Positions 43,702 to 54,735 of a stretch of DNA of 64,000 bases are shown piece after piece. A model generated the notes under the pieces. It was not told the DNA's origin and searched no databases. It saw only the letters and a program-made list of their open reading frames with translations. Position 1 is the first letter of the stretch. Each line of letters opens with the position of its first letter. A program made the translations under genes and the position numbers. The DNA is from Apoderus coryli (lineage: Eukaryota; Arthropoda; Insecta; Coleoptera; Attelabidae), in contig OU452213.1 in the NCBI GenBank assembly GCA_911728435.2, forward strand, positions 5,125,834-5,189,833, in the 5' to 3' direction.

Positions 43702-46700
43702 ATGCCACCTACAATCCAGCAGCAACAAGCTGGAGCCGCTGGTAATTCAACGGGAAACAGTGCTGATAAACGTCCTGTTAAACCCATCGAGAAACGGTAA
43801 CAATAGTTTACACCAAATAACTTATCAATACTTCGTATAATTTTTCTTGTTATTCACAGGTCTGATATAATATGTAAAGTAAAATACTGCAACACTTTAC
43901 CGGATATACCATTTGATCTAAAGTTCATTTCATACCCTTTTGAATCAACACGGTTTATTGTGTATAACCCCACATCTTTAGAAAGGAACTACCGCTACGA
44001 AGTACTTACGGAACATGATCTTGGTGTTAATATTGATCTGATTAATAAGGATATTTATGCAATTGAACGTGGTGTGCATTTAGATCCTGCCGATGAGAAG
44101 TTACTTGAAGAAGATATTTTAACGCCTCAAGTAAGTGTTTTTTGATTTTAGATTTGTGGGTAAAATCAATCATAATAATGGTGACTTTAATTACAGGACT
44201 CAAAACGATCCCGTCACCATGCTAAATCTGTATCATGGCTTCGTCGTACCGAGTATATATCCACAGAACAGACCCGCTTCCAGCCGCAAACTATGGACAA
44301 AGTTGAAGCAAAAGTCGGTTTCAGCATTAAGAAAACTTTTAACAGTGAAACATTGTATATGGACCGTGAGTCGCAAATCAAAGCCATTGAGAAAACGTTC
44401 GATGACTCGAAAATTGCAATTGAGCGTCACTACAGCAAGCCCAATGTGGTTCCAGTGGAAGTGCTATCTGTATTTCCTGATTTCAACTTGTGGAAATACC
44501 CATGTGCTCAGGTTATTTTTGATTCTGATCCAGCGCCAGTGGGTAAACAAGTGCCAGCTCAAATTGAAGAAATGTCACAGGCTATGATTAGGTAAAACCA
44601 ATTATTCTCTATTGACAATTATTTTGTTACATGTGTTAGAGAACTTTAAAAGTTGCGTGTGTTTGGTACTTTACAATAGACTGCGCCAGATTGGAGAATA
44701 TGGAGTTTGCGGCAATACTTCGTATCCCAATTCAACTAATTTGGCCTTGGAAATTCGGGATCACTTTTTTCTCAATTATTCGTCGAATCTAAATGGAAAT
44801 TTAAGTGCGGATGATAACTAACAGGATGAATCAAAATATCCTTACTAACATTGACGAAAATTGAGTCATGCCGCACGAATATCAAGTTGGGTCTATAATT
44901 TCAAGAAGTTTATTAAATTTAACTAAATTAAAATCAGGTCAATATCTATTATGAAAAAGAGCTTTGAAGTATAGGCTGAAACATGGTGGATGACTGGTAG
45001 TTTTATGGTTTTTTATTTTTTGTTATCAGAGGTGTGATGGACGAAAGTGGCGAACAATTTGTCGCCTACTTCTTACCAACTGACGAGACATTGACAAAAC
45101 GTCGTGCAGATGTTGCAAACAACGTGCCATACCAGGACGATGAGGCATATGAATATAAAATGGCTCGTGAATACAATTGGAATGTGAAAAGTAAGGCGAG
45201 TAAAGGTTACGAGGAGAACTACTTTTTCGTTGTCAGACAGGTGCGTAATTATGTTTGATCATTTATTTTGAATGGAAATCTAAAATTGGTATTCTTGAAT
45301 TAGGTATACTTAACATAACAGAATATGTAAGTACAACAAAAAAACCAAATAAATGTTTGGTAATACAGAAGTGTCAAAATAATTCGTCAATTTTCAATAA
45401 GTTTTTCCTGTGATTTTTTTCAAATTGAATATCCTAATTTTAATAGTGTTCTAAAAGCATAATATCGAGTGGTGTGGCTGCCTGATGAGTATAAACGAGT
45501 ACGAAATATGCGCATATAGTAGTCAATACTTGAGATTTTGAAAAAACAAACTTCAAGTAAAGTGTTTTTAATTTTTCTATTAAATACTTTAAAAAATATG
45601 TTAATAACTTTAGTAAGTAAATTAAATTTTTTAACATCTGATAACTTAAATTATATATTTTTCATTACATTTTAATGATTTCTTTCTTTTTTTTTGTTGT
45701 TCTTATTACATATTACAAAAAGCTAAATAAAATTTTCATTTTAGTATTTATTTAGAAAAGTTGTGGTTGTAATTAAATTCCAGCCGTGGTATTAGTCAGT
45801 GGAGTAGTTTTGCCTTGTTCTCCAAATTTATACATAACATTAAGAGTCTTTTATTGGATTGTGCAGATGATGTGGAACTCATGGAGATTATATCAAATTT
45901 GTGTTCTTGAATTTGTATCAAAGAAGTTATATGTGTCACCAGAGAGGTTTTTTGCTCGATCGGATTCATTTGACCTAGTTTTGAGTACAAGAGTTGAGCT
46001 TTTGGTGCATCATTCCGATACGTCTTTATTGTTGAGGTTTTTAATTAGACCTTAAGAACTTTTATAAATGAAAAGTCTGACACGTAGATTGACGAATATT
46101 TTTTATTCAAACTGACGTCTATCAAAATGTATAAACATAGAATAAATGCATATAAGGTGTCCAAAATATAACGATATCTTCTAGTTTCAACATTTATTAC
46201 CGGAGGACGATCATCATCCTCCCCTTTATGTGTGTTTGAGGTATACTGATGAGCGTGATCATATTCTGACCGGTGATGTTTTCTATTATGACCTTAAATC
46301 TGGAAATTATGATTGTATAAATGCATGTAAAGGGTGTTTTTTTAAGCTAGATAGAACTTTAAATTGTAAAAAGTAACACAAAAAATTAAATTTTGATGAA
46401 ACATTTTTTTTTATTCGAAAGATCAATACGTGACATTAACATTTGAAAATGATTTCGGGCATATGGGCACCGCGGCTGTTCTTGACGAAGCGCATTCTGG
46501 ACGTCCAATTTTGGGCCACCTTTTCGAGCACTGCTGGCCTTATGTCACGAATAACACGAACAATGCTGGCCTCCAAGGCGTCAATTGTTGCTGGTTTATC
46601 AGCATAAACCAGTGACTTCAAGTAGCCCCACAGGAAATAATCGAGAGGTGTCAAATCGCACGACCTTGGAGGCCAATTGACAGGTCCATTTCTCGAAATC

Positions 46701-49700
46701 AACTTATCGCCAAATTTTGATTTCAATAAGTCGATGGTTGCGTTCGCCGTATGGCACGTAGCGCCATCCTGTTGAAACCACATCTCCTCCGGATCAATGT
46801 CATCCATATTTTCAAACAAAAAATCATTGATCATGGTGCGGTAACGATCTCCATTGACCGTAACGCGAGCTCCGGCCTCATTTTTGAAGAAATAAGGTCC
46901 GATGATGCCACCAGCGTGAAAACCGCACCAAACGGTGCATTTTTCTGGATGTAATGGAGTCTGTAGGGTCTCTTGTGGATTGGTCTCACTCCATATGCGG
47001 CAATTTTGCTTATTAACAAACCCGTTAAGCCAAAAATGCGCCTCATCGCTGAACACAATTTTGCGATAAAACAACGGGTCAGTTGCCAACTGCTCTAGAG
47101 CCCAATCGGCGAAAGAACGACGCATATTATGGTCTCGTGGCTTCAATTCCTGCACCAGCTGGATCTTATACGGGTGTAGGCCGAGATCTTTGCGCAAAAT
47201 TGTCCACGTAGTGGACGGACAGAGCCCCAATTCCTGCGACCGACGACGAATCGATAAATTTGGATCTTCTTCCACACTTTCGTTTACAGCGGCAATATTC
47301 TCTTCAGTACGCACATTCCTTTGACGTGTTGGTGTTATTGCATCCTCTAGAGAGTATGTGGTACGAAATCTATCCACAGTTCGACGAATGGCTTGTTCAG
47401 ATGGACGATTATGTACGCCATAATAATGACGAAGTCGTCTATAAGTTGCGCGAATCGACGACTGATTTTCAAAGTAAATTTGGATAATTTCGTAGCGTTG
47501 TTCAAGCGTGAGTCTATTCATGATGATTTGTCAGAGTATACTAAAACAAAAAAAAAAATGTTTCATCAAAATTTAATTTTTTGTGTTACTTTTTACAATT
47601 TAAAGTTCTATCTAGCTTAAAAAAACACCCATTATATGCGCTGTTTGATTCAGTGTTTATGGGAGAATCACTGGAATCTATGGTGAACTCCTTTTACTTC
47701 GTTAACTCTACACGTAGAAGCGTGGAATTGCCTTCCTTCCTAGTTCTGCGTAGTCTAACGTCAATCTCTTTGCTCAAAATTTCTCGTCTATTTAGACTAA
47801 CGATAATTTCCATGTTCCTGATCGACTCAGTGTGAACCACATTAATTTCAATGATTTGAAATTTCTGAAAAACTATGGATACTTGGGGCAAAGAAGAGCC
47901 CTGTGCCTGATGGATTGCCTCCTCTTTTTTTGAGACAGTGTAGCTTTGTGCTGGTTAGACCCCTACATACCATTTTCAATGTGTTCTTAAAGGCTTATTA
48001 CACATATTCATAAGTCTGGGAATAAGCATAGCCTCAAGAATTACAGACCCATCAGTATTCTCAGTGTTATTCCTAAGACATTTGAGAATACCATTGTGGG
48101 ATATCCTCACCCTCTCCTTGATAGCACAATAATCGATGATCAGGATGATATTGGAGATTACTTCAGTAAACAATAAAGCTTATTATTATTAAGTTCATTT
48201 CTCGTTCTACTGTCTAGATTTTAGTTAAAGCTCTTGAATAAAATTATTCAAGAAGGAAACACTAAATGTTTTCACAAATTATCTGCCTTAATGGCTCTAG
48301 GTTCATTCTCCTAGAGATATGTAAGCCGAAATCTGAATCTTGAAATTATATCTACATTATATTATTATTCTCCTTGCTTTTTAGGATGGCATTTACTATA
48401 ACGAGTTGGAAACAAGGGTAAGATTGAGTAAACGTCGACAGAAAGCTGGTCAAGGCGCTAGTAATACTAGGCTAGTGGTGAAACACAGAACGATGGAGGC
48501 CAAAGAATACAAACTGCAACGGTATAGGGAGAAACAACTAGAACCTCCAGGTATGTATGTTCTGTTAAGCATAAAGAGAAGCATTGAAAGAAAATAGTTT
48601 TTGCGAAATAAAATCTTTGATAATCCATTGGTAATAGATACCAGGAGAGTCGACTTGGTGCTCTAAGGTACAGGGTTCTATTCTATATATAAATATGGAT
48701 TTTCTGTATCTTAGAAACAAGTCTGTTTGTGGCATTACAAGTTTCACAAAAACGTGGTACAGGGTCGCGAAAACCACAAGTTCCTATCTTTATTAACAGC
48801 TGTAGTCTCAACTAAAATAGGACACAGTGTACATGCCCTGTGATGGCACCGGTTCGAGTGGCGCTAGTCTCAGATACTAGGGTCGTAATTCACCACGTCC
48901 ACAACACCTCAAACCACTGCTCAGCTGCATGACCGACCGGTTACACTGCAGATTCCGACACTTCAGGCGACTTTCCACGATAAATGCTCCCTTTCAATGC
49001 ATATGCAGATGAAAGCATTTCTGCAACTCTCACTGCCACCCAGGGTTCCCTACTAAATTTAACATTTTACCTCTGCGAGGCGGACACCAATCGAGAGGGC
49101 GCTAGCAGCAATACCTAGCGGGGCTCCCTCTCTCTTGGAGTCACTAGGTCTTGCCAAATACTAATACTACCAAACTAGAACACTCGTGGTGCGCGGAATC
49201 AAGTCAGATGTCAGATCGGATACTAGCGTAAGGCGATCTGTTCCGACACCTCAAACGATTAGCAATGGATAACTCTCCTCCTACGACTCAGGCTTTAGAC
49301 AGACAACTGCCCGTCTCTACTAGAGAGCACCTTTCTCCAATGTCCCAAGCAAAACCCAAGCCTGGCAGAACGTTTACCGGTGTACAATCTATTATGGCAA
49401 ATATAATAAAGGAGGAATATGAAGAAGCAGAAAAATTATCGCGATTCACAAACATCGTCATCCGTAGCTCAAGAGTTTAGAGCACCAAGGTTTGATTGAG
49501 TACGAATGTTTTTTCATTTTGTTAAAATTTGTCTTAAAGTATCGTTGTTTTTAATTCTGCCAAAAAAATAATGTTATATGATGTTTTTAGGTGAAGACGA
49601 TGAAGAAGAAGATGAAGACGAGGAGGAAGAGGAACAATTAGATGTAGACGAAACTCAACAACAAGAGGAAGACGACAATGCGAATCAAGAGGATGTAACC

Positions 49701-50342
49701 GAAGGAGATAGGCATGACGAAACTGAGGAAGCCCGCGAAGATGACGAAGAACATGATCGAAGCGAACGAAAATCTAACAGAAAATCACGTTCTCGATCAA
49801 GAGCACGTTCAAAATCCGTTTCGAAATCACGCTCGGCATCTAGATCTCGGTCAAAATCGCAATCCAGATCACGGTCTGTTTCTAAATCACGATCCAGATC
49901 AAGATCGCGTTCAAAATCTGCTTCCAAATCACGGTCGAGGTCAAGATCCCGTTCGAAATCTGCATCAAAATCAAGATCTCGGTCAAATTCGCGTTCTAAA
50001 TCCAGATCAAAGTCGCGCTCTAAATCCCGGTCAAAGTCGCGCTCTAAATCTAGATCAAAGTCTCGCTCTAAATCCCGGTCAAAGTCGCGCTCTAAATCCA
50101 GATCGCGTTCGAGGTCCCCTTCAAAATCCCGCTCCAAATCTCCTTCAAAATCCCGTTCAAATTCTCGTTCCAAATCACGTTCAGTATCACGGTCAAAGTC
50201 TCGTTCAAAGTCGCGTTCAAGGTCTCGTTCATCGGGATCTGTGGCTTCGTCAAAGAAAAGTGGAAGTCGATCCCCATCGAAATCAAGATCAGGATCGCCC
50301 TCTGGATCGAATCGTTCTAAGTCTGGCTCAGAAAGCGAGTAA
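43702..50342 (+). CDS. Paf1: Paf1, subunit of the PAF1 elongation complex, complete, 629 aa
   Basis: Paf1 is the scaffold of the nuclear PAF1 complex (with Ctr9, Leo1, Cdc73 and Rtf1), which travels with RNA polymerase II and promotes H2B ubiquitylation. Exons: 43702-43796, 43860-44130, 44197-44591, 45030-45240, 48385-48550 and 49591-50342 (stop TAA). Phases agree at every junction. Conserved segments include [51 protein letters not shown] and [14 protein letters not shown], ending with [16 protein letters not shown]. The final exon is a Glu/Asp-rich block followed by about 180 residues dominated by SR/SK dipeptides, longer than the serine-rich tail of human PAF1 (531 residues in all). The 3.1-kb fourth intron holds the intact mariner element. 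Drosophila calls this gene antimeros. Confidence 0.95.
46330..47632 (-). mobile_element. Intact Tc1/mariner (DD41D) transposon with TA target duplication
   Basis: 1,303 bp, flanked by TA at 46328-46329 and 47633-47634. The ends are near-perfect inverted repeats of about 85 bp (GGGTGTTTTTTTAAGCTAGA at left, its reverse complement at right), differing at the second base. The transposase gene runs on the - strand. Intact coding and near-identical ends indicate recent insertion. It lies in Paf1 intron 4, opposite to the gene. Confidence 0.95.
46436..47521 (-). CDS. Mariner-type transposase, DD41D, 361 aa
   Basis: Cut-and-paste transposase of the host element. The N-terminal paired helix-turn-helix region (about 1-120) includes [20 protein letters not shown] and [20 protein letters not shown]. 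The catalytic triad is complete: Asp159 in [11 protein letters not shown], Asp252 in [12 protein letters not shown] and Asp294 in [14 protein letters not shown]. Forty-one residues lie between the last two Asp residues, which places it in the DD41D (rosa-like) group rather than classic DD34D mariners. The frame is uninterrupted and the length is normal. Fragments of relatives lie at 23995-24490, 31650-31845 and 54040-54300. Confidence 0.95.
   Translation of the reverse strand: MNRLTLEQRYEIIQIYFENQSSIRATYRRLRHYYGVHNRPSEQAIRRTVDRFRTTYSLEDAITPTRQRNVRTEENIAAVNESVEEDPNLSIRRRSQELGLCPSTTWTILRKDLGLHPYKIQLVQELKPRDHNMRRSFADWALEQLATDPLFYRKIVFSDEAHFWLNGFVNKQNCRIWSETNPQETLQTPLHPEKCTVWCGFHAGGIIGPYFFKNEAGARVTVNGDRYRTMINDFLFENMDDIDPEEMWFQQDGATCHTANATIDLLKSKFGDKLISRNGPVNWPPRSCDLTPLDYFLWGYLKSLVYADKPATIDALEASIVRVIRDIRPAVLEKVAQNWTSRMRFVKNSRGAHMPEIIFKC
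47640..48180 (+). mobile_element. Reverse transcriptase N-terminal fragment in a Paf1 intron
   Basis: Broken + strand frames include [20 protein letters not shown] followed by [20 protein letters not shown] and [12 protein letters not shown]. These are blocks 0-2 of a non-LTR reverse transcriptase. It abuts the right end of the intact mariner element, which may have inserted into or beside it. Confidence 0.75.
48551..49590. other. Paf1 intron 5 with a GC-richer inserted block
   Basis: From about 48780 to 49480 the composition is clearly less AT-rich than the flanks. A 71-codon open frame (49265-49480; contains [20 protein letters not shown]) resembles the N-terminus of a non-LTR ORF1, but I cannot assign it. 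Flanks are ordinary AT-rich intron. Likely a 5' fragment of a retrotransposon. Confidence 0.35.
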
Positions 50343-50839
50343 TTGTTACTCATACTACATAAATATACATTTATCTTACATAATACCCTTATCTATATTA
50401 TGTCAGCAGCATAGATAAACAAACATAGATGATCAACGCTTATGGCAAACTCAAACAAAGCAGTGGTATCTCTACACAGACACTGAAACCTCTGGTTCTA
50501 TAACAACCAATAGATCTTGGCACTACACGCTACAACAGCTGAAAAGTAAAATTGTTTTGTACCTACTGGGCACGTGAATATGTTTAGACCACCGCAAAGT
50601 GTATTTCTCGTTCGTAACAATCGTGTGTTGATTGAAATTCAAATGTTGAATAACTAAAATCAATGTTAAAAGCATTTTTTTTTTGTTATTATTGTACATA
50701 AAATTTTCGGTATTTATGTTCAGTTTTATCTAACTTACAAAGCTTGAACTCTATTGATATACATTGTGTCGAAGATAAGAATGGGATAGCATTGGAATCT
50801 TGGAAACGGTAGGAGTTATAATGGCGTGAGTCGTAAAAA
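50343..50839. other. Paf1 3' flank
   Basis: Paf1 3' UTR and AT-rich spacer. No canonical AATAAA is close to the stop codon. No other feature seen. Confidence 0.4.
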
Positions 50840-50908
50840 AGTTATAATGAGAAGTAAAACTTCGTCTGCTCCACAAACAATTCTTTTATTTTATAATATT
50901 GCGTCATA

Positions 50909-50953
50909 GGCCATACATGTTTCGAGGCACATTGTTCTCATCATCAGTGGTCA
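50909..50953 (-). ncRNA. Hammerhead-ribozyme-like core, copy 4
   Basis: On the - strand: CTGATGA (50947-50941), an extra T, stem II GAG..CTC with inner pairs, GAAA (50923-50920), self-complementary ACATGT (50920-50915), A50914. Stem I TGG/ACC pairs for 3 bp. Points outward in the left arm of the palindrome. Confidence 0.5.
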
Positions 50954-51359
50954 TTAAAAAGGGGGGGAATTTAATACAGAAATTAATATAATATGCTTGT
51001 TCGAATCTGGAATACAATAATAATAATAATATCATTATAGGTGTTACCAATTTTGATTTATATTGGACTCACCATTTGTAGAAAAAATATTTTTTATGAC
51101 AATTTAAATATTAAAATTTTGTAAGTTACTTTAAATTTATATTTATTCTTCGCCTGCACATCAATATAATGTTTCTAAGTTAAAAAAGTCGTAATAGCAA
51201 TTTCCCCAATGAACTTAAAAATTTTTAATATTTAAATTGTCATAAAAAATATTTTTTATTTATTATATATTTATTTTATAATGATATTATTATTATTGTA
51301 TTCCAGATTCGAACAAGCATATTATATTAATTTCTGTATTAAATTCCCCGCTTTTTAAT

Positions 51360-51403
51360 GACCACTGATGATGAGAACAATGTGTCTCGAAACATGTATG
51401 GTT
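51360..51403 (+). ncRNA. Hammerhead-ribozyme-like core, copy 5 (best preserved)
   Basis: CTGATGA (51365-51371), an extra T, stem II GAGA/TCTC (51373-51376 with 51385-51388), GAAA (51389-51392), self-complementary ACATGT (51392-51397). Then A51398 sits at the cleavage position. Stem I is ACCA (51361-51364) with TGGT (51399-51402), plus a G-U pair. All three helices can form if two copies pair through stem III, as in dimeric hammerheads. The extra base after CUGANGA is non-canonical. Confidence 0.55.
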
Positions 51404-51477
51404 TATGACGCAATATTATAAAATAAAAGAATTGTTTGTGGAGCAGACGAAGTTTTACTTATCATTACATTATAAAC

Positions 51478-52251
51478 TCCACGCATAATGGACTATTTCT
51501 ATAACATGAAAAAGTTATAATATTACTACCGGATTTTAATACCCATTGCTTCCAAATTTGTGGTTTTTTAGGGAATTTAGACATATGTATATAGCTGTGT
51601 TTGTTAAGTTGTTGGAACAGTCATAGAAGCTGCACTTATTGCGACGTTTTTTTAGTACTTTCCTCATATTTAATATTAAATAATTATTTAGGCACTCAAT
51701 ATTTTGAAAATCAATTAAAATGGATATTTAGAAACACGTAATGAAAATTGACAACACTTCGTATACTCTCGTATCAAAACTAACTTGAAAAACAACATAA
51801 ATAAATAACTTTTTTGTCTAACAGGTGCAAAAAACAACAACGCTTCTTTCAACCATAGATGAACGAAATAAATTAATATTCGTAACCCTGATAGGGAACA
51901 ACAACTACCCTCATAGATAAAAAAACATCTCACTACCTATTACCGCGTACATATTTTATCCATGCCGTGTACATTCTCTCTGTCTCTGTCTTGCCCTATC
52001 GAGTACAGCACGTCGTTACTATCGGGTACATTACAGTGTTTTAATTTATAGTCAGGTTTTGCGCATCTATGTTTGTTTATCTGTCAGCAGAAACTTTATT
52101 GAATTGTAGAATTATCATTAAAATTTATTTCCGACAAATGATAAGAGTTTTTAATTAATTAAAAGTCTCTATGAAATTTCCCAACCGAGCACACAGCATA
52201 TTCAAGTAATAACGAAAAATAATTACAGATGTATTAGTAAAAAATATATTG
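51478..52251. other. AT-rich spacer, nothing recognised
   Basis: No coding frame, terminal repeats or RNA gene I can support. A TA-rich spacer downstream of Paf1. Confidence 0.4.
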
Positions 52252-52340
52252 TAACGTTTTTCGGATTCGTAGTGTGAAATAACACCGTGCTTTATTTAAA
52301 ACTTATTTATACAATAAATAAACACTTAAAATTTTGGTAT
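52252..52340 (-). mobile_element. LTR fragment, same family as the solo LTR at 59563
   Basis: TGTAACGTTTTTCGGATTCG followed by TAGTGTGAAATAA and GCTTTATTTAAAA is the reverse complement of the 3' end of the LTR at 59563-60031, with substitutions. Only about 90 bp remain. Confidence 0.65.
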
Positions 52341-52369
52341 ATGTATTGCCAAATACAGACCGTATTCAA

Positions 52370-52600
52370 ATATCATAATACCAACCGCTTAGCACTTCCG
52401 GTTATATCAGAAGTTGATAGTGGCTTAGTTATTTTAAATAGAACACCCTATATATTATGACATTTTTGGATCCCTCATAAGATTCTAGACATGTTTCATG
52501 TCCTATACCGAAATCCAGCCGTTTTTTACGTATGTCAAGATTTATGTTAAAACTGACATTTTAGGGCTTAATAATAATCACATTTTTTTCGTATAATCGT
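52370..52600. repeat. Diverged partial copy of a fused-cenH3 palindrome arm
   Basis: Follows 37660-37870 in order: CACTTCCGGTTATATCAGAA, ACACCCTATATATTATGACA, TTTTTGGAT, TTTCATGTCCTATACC, GACATTTTAGGGCT. Roughly 80% identity by eye. It shows that the arm is part of a dispersed repeat family. Confidence 0.7.
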
Positions 52601-53069
52601 ATATGGTGGGGGTGTAGCAGTGGTGGGACGCTAGGTATATAGGCTGCTGCTGGAAATATAAAGCTTATACCTTTTTTACTGACCAAGTGTTCAGTTCGTG
52701 AGTTAGTACGCGCATCAGTTCAAGGTTAAATAATAATATAAATGGCATATTTGCGTCTGTGAAAAATCGATATATATGACAGCAACCTGGGCACCTCCAC
52801 CCAAGGCCTCAGCCAAATACTGGGTCAATATAATGAGATTAGTGGTAGTAGATCTGCCAGGAAAAAATCAGTGTTGAAATGGACTAATAAAGCGCTTAAC
52901 ATGCTGAAATATAATTCTATGCAGGACGATTTCAAAACACTTGGCAAATTTAGATTGGATAGGAATTGGGCGATAATTTTCAATTCGTTGCTTATCATCC
53001 TTTTTAAATACAGGGCTAATTCTCAATAGTTCTCAGATATTTGGAAAATAATAATTTTTTCATGACAGG

Positions 53070-53417
53070 TTAAATATGAAGGAAATTGGTTCGCCAAAAC
53101 AACAACACAATCCTTAACAAGAAATGATGAAAGCCCCCTAAAACATCCTCCTCACCTATTTTATCAAGAGGCTGTATGCCACCACTATCAGCGGGCACAA
53201 AAATAACATCAAATGAGCTAGAGACTGCGTAAGATCTCTGGAAATACTCGGCAAAAGCATCAACGAGTTCCTGGGTACCTCCGAGCTCCACCCCATCATA
53301 CTGCATGCTTCTAGGCAACCTTGTAGAACCTCTATGATTTATCACAAACGACCAAAACTTATTAGGGTTGTTATCTATCTGTCTCTTTGATAAACTCCTA
53401 CATATAATATTCATCAC
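53070..53417 (-). mobile_element. Non-LTR retrotransposon linker fragment (endonuclease to reverse transcriptase)
   Basis: The - strand open frame contains NNPNKFWSFVINHRGSTRLP, then SMQYDGVELGGTQELVDAFA and EYFQRSYAV. This is the pre-reverse-transcriptase linker typical of Jockey-like ORF2. Both ends are truncated. The upstream region 52610-53060 has no clear identity. Confidence 0.75.
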
Positions 53418-53561
53418 TTGCAGACTTTATAGTTAGCATTCAGAAAATCAACGTTCCAGTTCGCTTATATTTTTTCCAAAAATCAAGATTTTAATTTTAT
53501 TTTGTGAACAACCAAGGCGAGTATGAACAATGCTTTGCAAATGCAATGGGAACAGTTACAT

Positions 53562-54735
53562 TGGAATTCCCTTCTTTTCTCCGTTTTACTGTATTTTATT
53601 CACATCTGATTTGTAATTTTTCTGGGTGGTGACATTTTCTAAAATGTATTTTTATGGGAAAATGTTAAATGGGACACCCTGTAAATCTGCTTAAATTTTA
53701 GAAGCCCCTTTCCTATCCTTTTTGTTGATATCATATTTCATGAGTTAAGGCTAACCGTTTTTTTATAAAAAAATATTAAAAGAAAAAATGTTTAACTGTC
53801 ATTTTAATTATTTTTTTTGAATTTAAAAACAAAAAAGTTAAATTACAGCTTTATTTTAATAATTTACAAATAGACGCTCTTAAAAAATAAAAATATTTTT
53901 CTTTCGACAATTTAAGTTTAAATATAATAAAATCTTCGCTTAAATTAAATACAAAAATTCTGTTTCTTTTGATAAAAACTAAACAAGTACACACGATCTA
54001 AATTAAACTAAATTATAAACCATCAATCAAAATTTATTTTAACAAAAGCTCAAAATGGCGACCACCTTGTTCCTGGCACTTCTGCAAAATAAATGAATTT
54101 TTAGTTGGTTGGAGCATTCGGGACGTAATGGATGCAAAAACTTTTTGTATTATAATTTGCATGTCTTCTACGGTGGTTGGCGACTCACGGTAAACTAGTT
54201 ATTTTTTCTATGGGGGTATACATGGAAAAAACTCGAGAGGCGTTAGATCAGGGGATCGGACTGGCCAATTTGTTCTTCCAGGGAAAGTTAGTTGGTGTGT
54301 ACTTGTTTAGTTGTTATCAATAGAAATACGTGTTTTTGTATTTAATTTAAGATTATATTTTATTCTATTTAAACTTAAATTGTCTAAAAATTACTGTCTA
54401 AACCATTTTATTTTTTAAGAGCGTCTATTTGAAAATGATTAAAATAAAAGCTGTAATTTAACTTTTTTGTTTTTAAATAGAAAATAAAATTAATTGAAAT
54501 GACAAAAATTGCGACTTTTGTCGCCAATTTTTCCTTTTTTTTTAATAATTTTTTATGAAAAAATGGATAGCCTTAAGCTCATGAAATGATATGAATAAAA
54601 AGTATAGGAAAGGCACTTCTCGAATCTAAGCAAATTTCCACAAAAATACAATTTAGAAAATGTGACCACCCTGAAAAATTACAAATCACATGTCAATAAA
54701 ATCCAGGGAAACGGAGAAAAGAAGGGAGTTCAAAT
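53562..54735 (-). mobile_element. Deleted mariner-type element with ~330-bp inverted repeats
   Basis: Left arm (53562-53898): CCCTTCTTTTCTCCG, GATTTGTAATTTTTC, AAAAGTTAAATTACAGC, AGACGCTCTTAAAAAATAAA. Right arm (54403-54735): the same, reversed. The centre keeps only a transposase C-terminus on the - strand (54300-54040: NWPVRSPDLTPLEFF, then VYRESPTTVEDMQIIIQKVF and QEQGGRHFE). A short sequence with a CACCCTGTA end interrupts the left arm. Confidence 0.8.

Larger units (their letters stand above)
50840..51477. repeat. 640-bp palindrome with a hammerhead-like core in each arm
   Basis: The left arm begins AGTAAAACTTCGTCTGCTCC, and the right arm ends with its reverse complement. Pairing continues inward through TATTTTATAATATTGCGTC, the hammerhead-like cores, AATTTAATACAGAAATTAAT and TTCGAATCTGGAATACAAT to about 51112/51225. 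Arms are about 250 bp. Non-coding; lies downstream of Paf1. Confidence 0.85.

Noticed and set aside
49685..50353. 222-codon open frame on the - strand with repeating Arg/Asp/Glu/Leu
   Set aside because: Antisense shadow of the Paf1 RS repeat; hexanucleotide repeats stay open in several frames.
49714..50418. 234-codon + strand frame rich in Asn, Gln and Pro
   Set aside because: Another frame of the same RS-coding repeat; no conservation and no independent start context.
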